Positions 14,352 to 14,621 of a DNA stretch of 14,621 nucleotides are shown here, in pieces. The DNA is taken from assembly GCA_030634585.1 (NCBI GenBank), contig DAOWAM010000006.1, positions 1 through 14,621 on the forward strand, given 5' to 3'. Both the position numbers and the translations under genes were made by a program. The notes under the pieces were generated by a model, which ran no database searches, had not been told where the DNA came from, and saw only the letters and a list, made by a program, of their open reading frames with translations. Position 1 is the stretch's first letter; every line of letters starts with the position of its first letter. The DNA comes from a bacterium (GTDB lineage Bacteria; Patescibacteriota; Patescibacteriia; UBA2591; DAOWAM01).

Positions 14352-14621
14352 ATGACTAAGAACAAGACCAAGAACAAGAACAAGAAAAAGAAATCGGTTT
14401 CGTCAGCTGCTAATTGGCGAAGGCAAAACGAAAAGCGCAAAAAGAAACAACAAGAAAAGACCAAAAAACCGCTTTTCGATTTAGAATCAAAAACAAAACA
14501 AAAAATCATTGCAGTTGTTTTTTTTGCTTTTAGTATACTTAATTTCTTTAGTTTAGCGCGTTTAACTGGTCCAGCTGGCCAATGGCTTAATAATCAATTA
14601 ATTTTTCTTTTTGGCTGGGGA
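14352..14621 (+). CDS. ftsK: FtsK/SpoIIIE-type DNA translocase, N-terminus only
   Basis: Hexameric ATPase that pumps chromosomal DNA through the division septum. Only 90 residues are inside the window; the frame is open at the right edge, so the motor domain cannot be seen. The N-terminus is very basic (MTKNKTKNKNKKKK, residues 1-14, from a hexanucleotide-like AAGAAC repeat), followed by LFDLESKTKQKIIAVVFFAF and the first membrane segment at about 51-70. The next part, GPAGQWLNNQLIFLFGWG (73-90), matches the start of the second hydrophobic region seen in FtsK N-terminal membrane domains of related bacteria. Start ATG at 14352 follows the predicted promoter; no Shine-Dalgarno sequence. Without the motor domain another basic membrane protein remains possible. 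Confidence 0.72.
   Translation, partial: MTKNKTKNKNKKKKSVSSAANWRRQNEKRKKKQQEKTKKPLFDLESKTKQKIIAVVFFAFSILNFFSLARLTGPAGQWLNNQLIFLFGWG

Overview
The window is strongly AT-rich, gene-dense DNA carrying only housekeeping genes. It looks like a chromosome segment of a small-genome bacterium, most likely of the Candidate Phyla Radiation (Patescibacteria). Support for that placement: RpoB (1065 aa) is short, TruB has no PUA domain, Shine-Dalgarno sequences are almost absent, promoters sit a few bases from start codons, and rpoBC is not preceded by ribosomal protein genes. The long ORFs have no internal TGA and truB ends at TGA, so the standard bacterial code fits and the UGA-glycine code of some CPR lineages does not. 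The lineage is inferred, not proven.

Layout. (1) 1-3590, plus strand: polA (5' end cut by the window edge) and holA, two DNA replication genes in one transcript. (2) 3583-5292, minus strand: truB, then two unrecognised helical proteins (102 and 100 aa), then rpsT (ribosomal protein bS20). A consensus-like promoter overlapping the truB stop codon can drive the last three genes. holA and rpsT converge with an 8-bp overlap, and each transcript appears to end at an intrinsic terminator lying inside the opposing gene. (3) 5318-6588, plus strand: an extended -10 promoter, a 63-aa protein resembling a cut-down RuvA OB domain, and a FemAB/FemX-type peptidoglycan bridge aminoacyltransferase. (4) 6589-6830: a dense regulatory region with a hairpin, two DnaA-box-like sites, two tandem promoters, an operator-like palindrome, and a terminator-like hairpin that buries the only strong Shine-Dalgarno-like sequence of the window. 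(5) 6831-13917: rpoB and rpoC. (6) 13918-14351: no gene, but a foldable segment directly after rpoC, a strong intrinsic terminator, a pair of long-range inverted repeats, two adjacent palindromes and an extended -10 promoter. (7) 14352 to the end: the start of an FtsK/SpoIIIE-type DNA translocase.

Together the genes cover DNA replication and repair (PolA, HolA), transcription (RpoB, RpoC), translation (bS20, TruB), cell wall (FemX-like) and chromosome segregation at division (FtsK). I see no mobile element, CRISPR array, defence system, tRNA or rRNA. The most interesting points are the predicted attenuator ahead of rpoB, the reciprocal embedded terminators at the holA/rpsT junction, the RuvA-like mini-gene, a PolA whose proofreading site has lost two of its aspartates, and the structured segment after rpoC.
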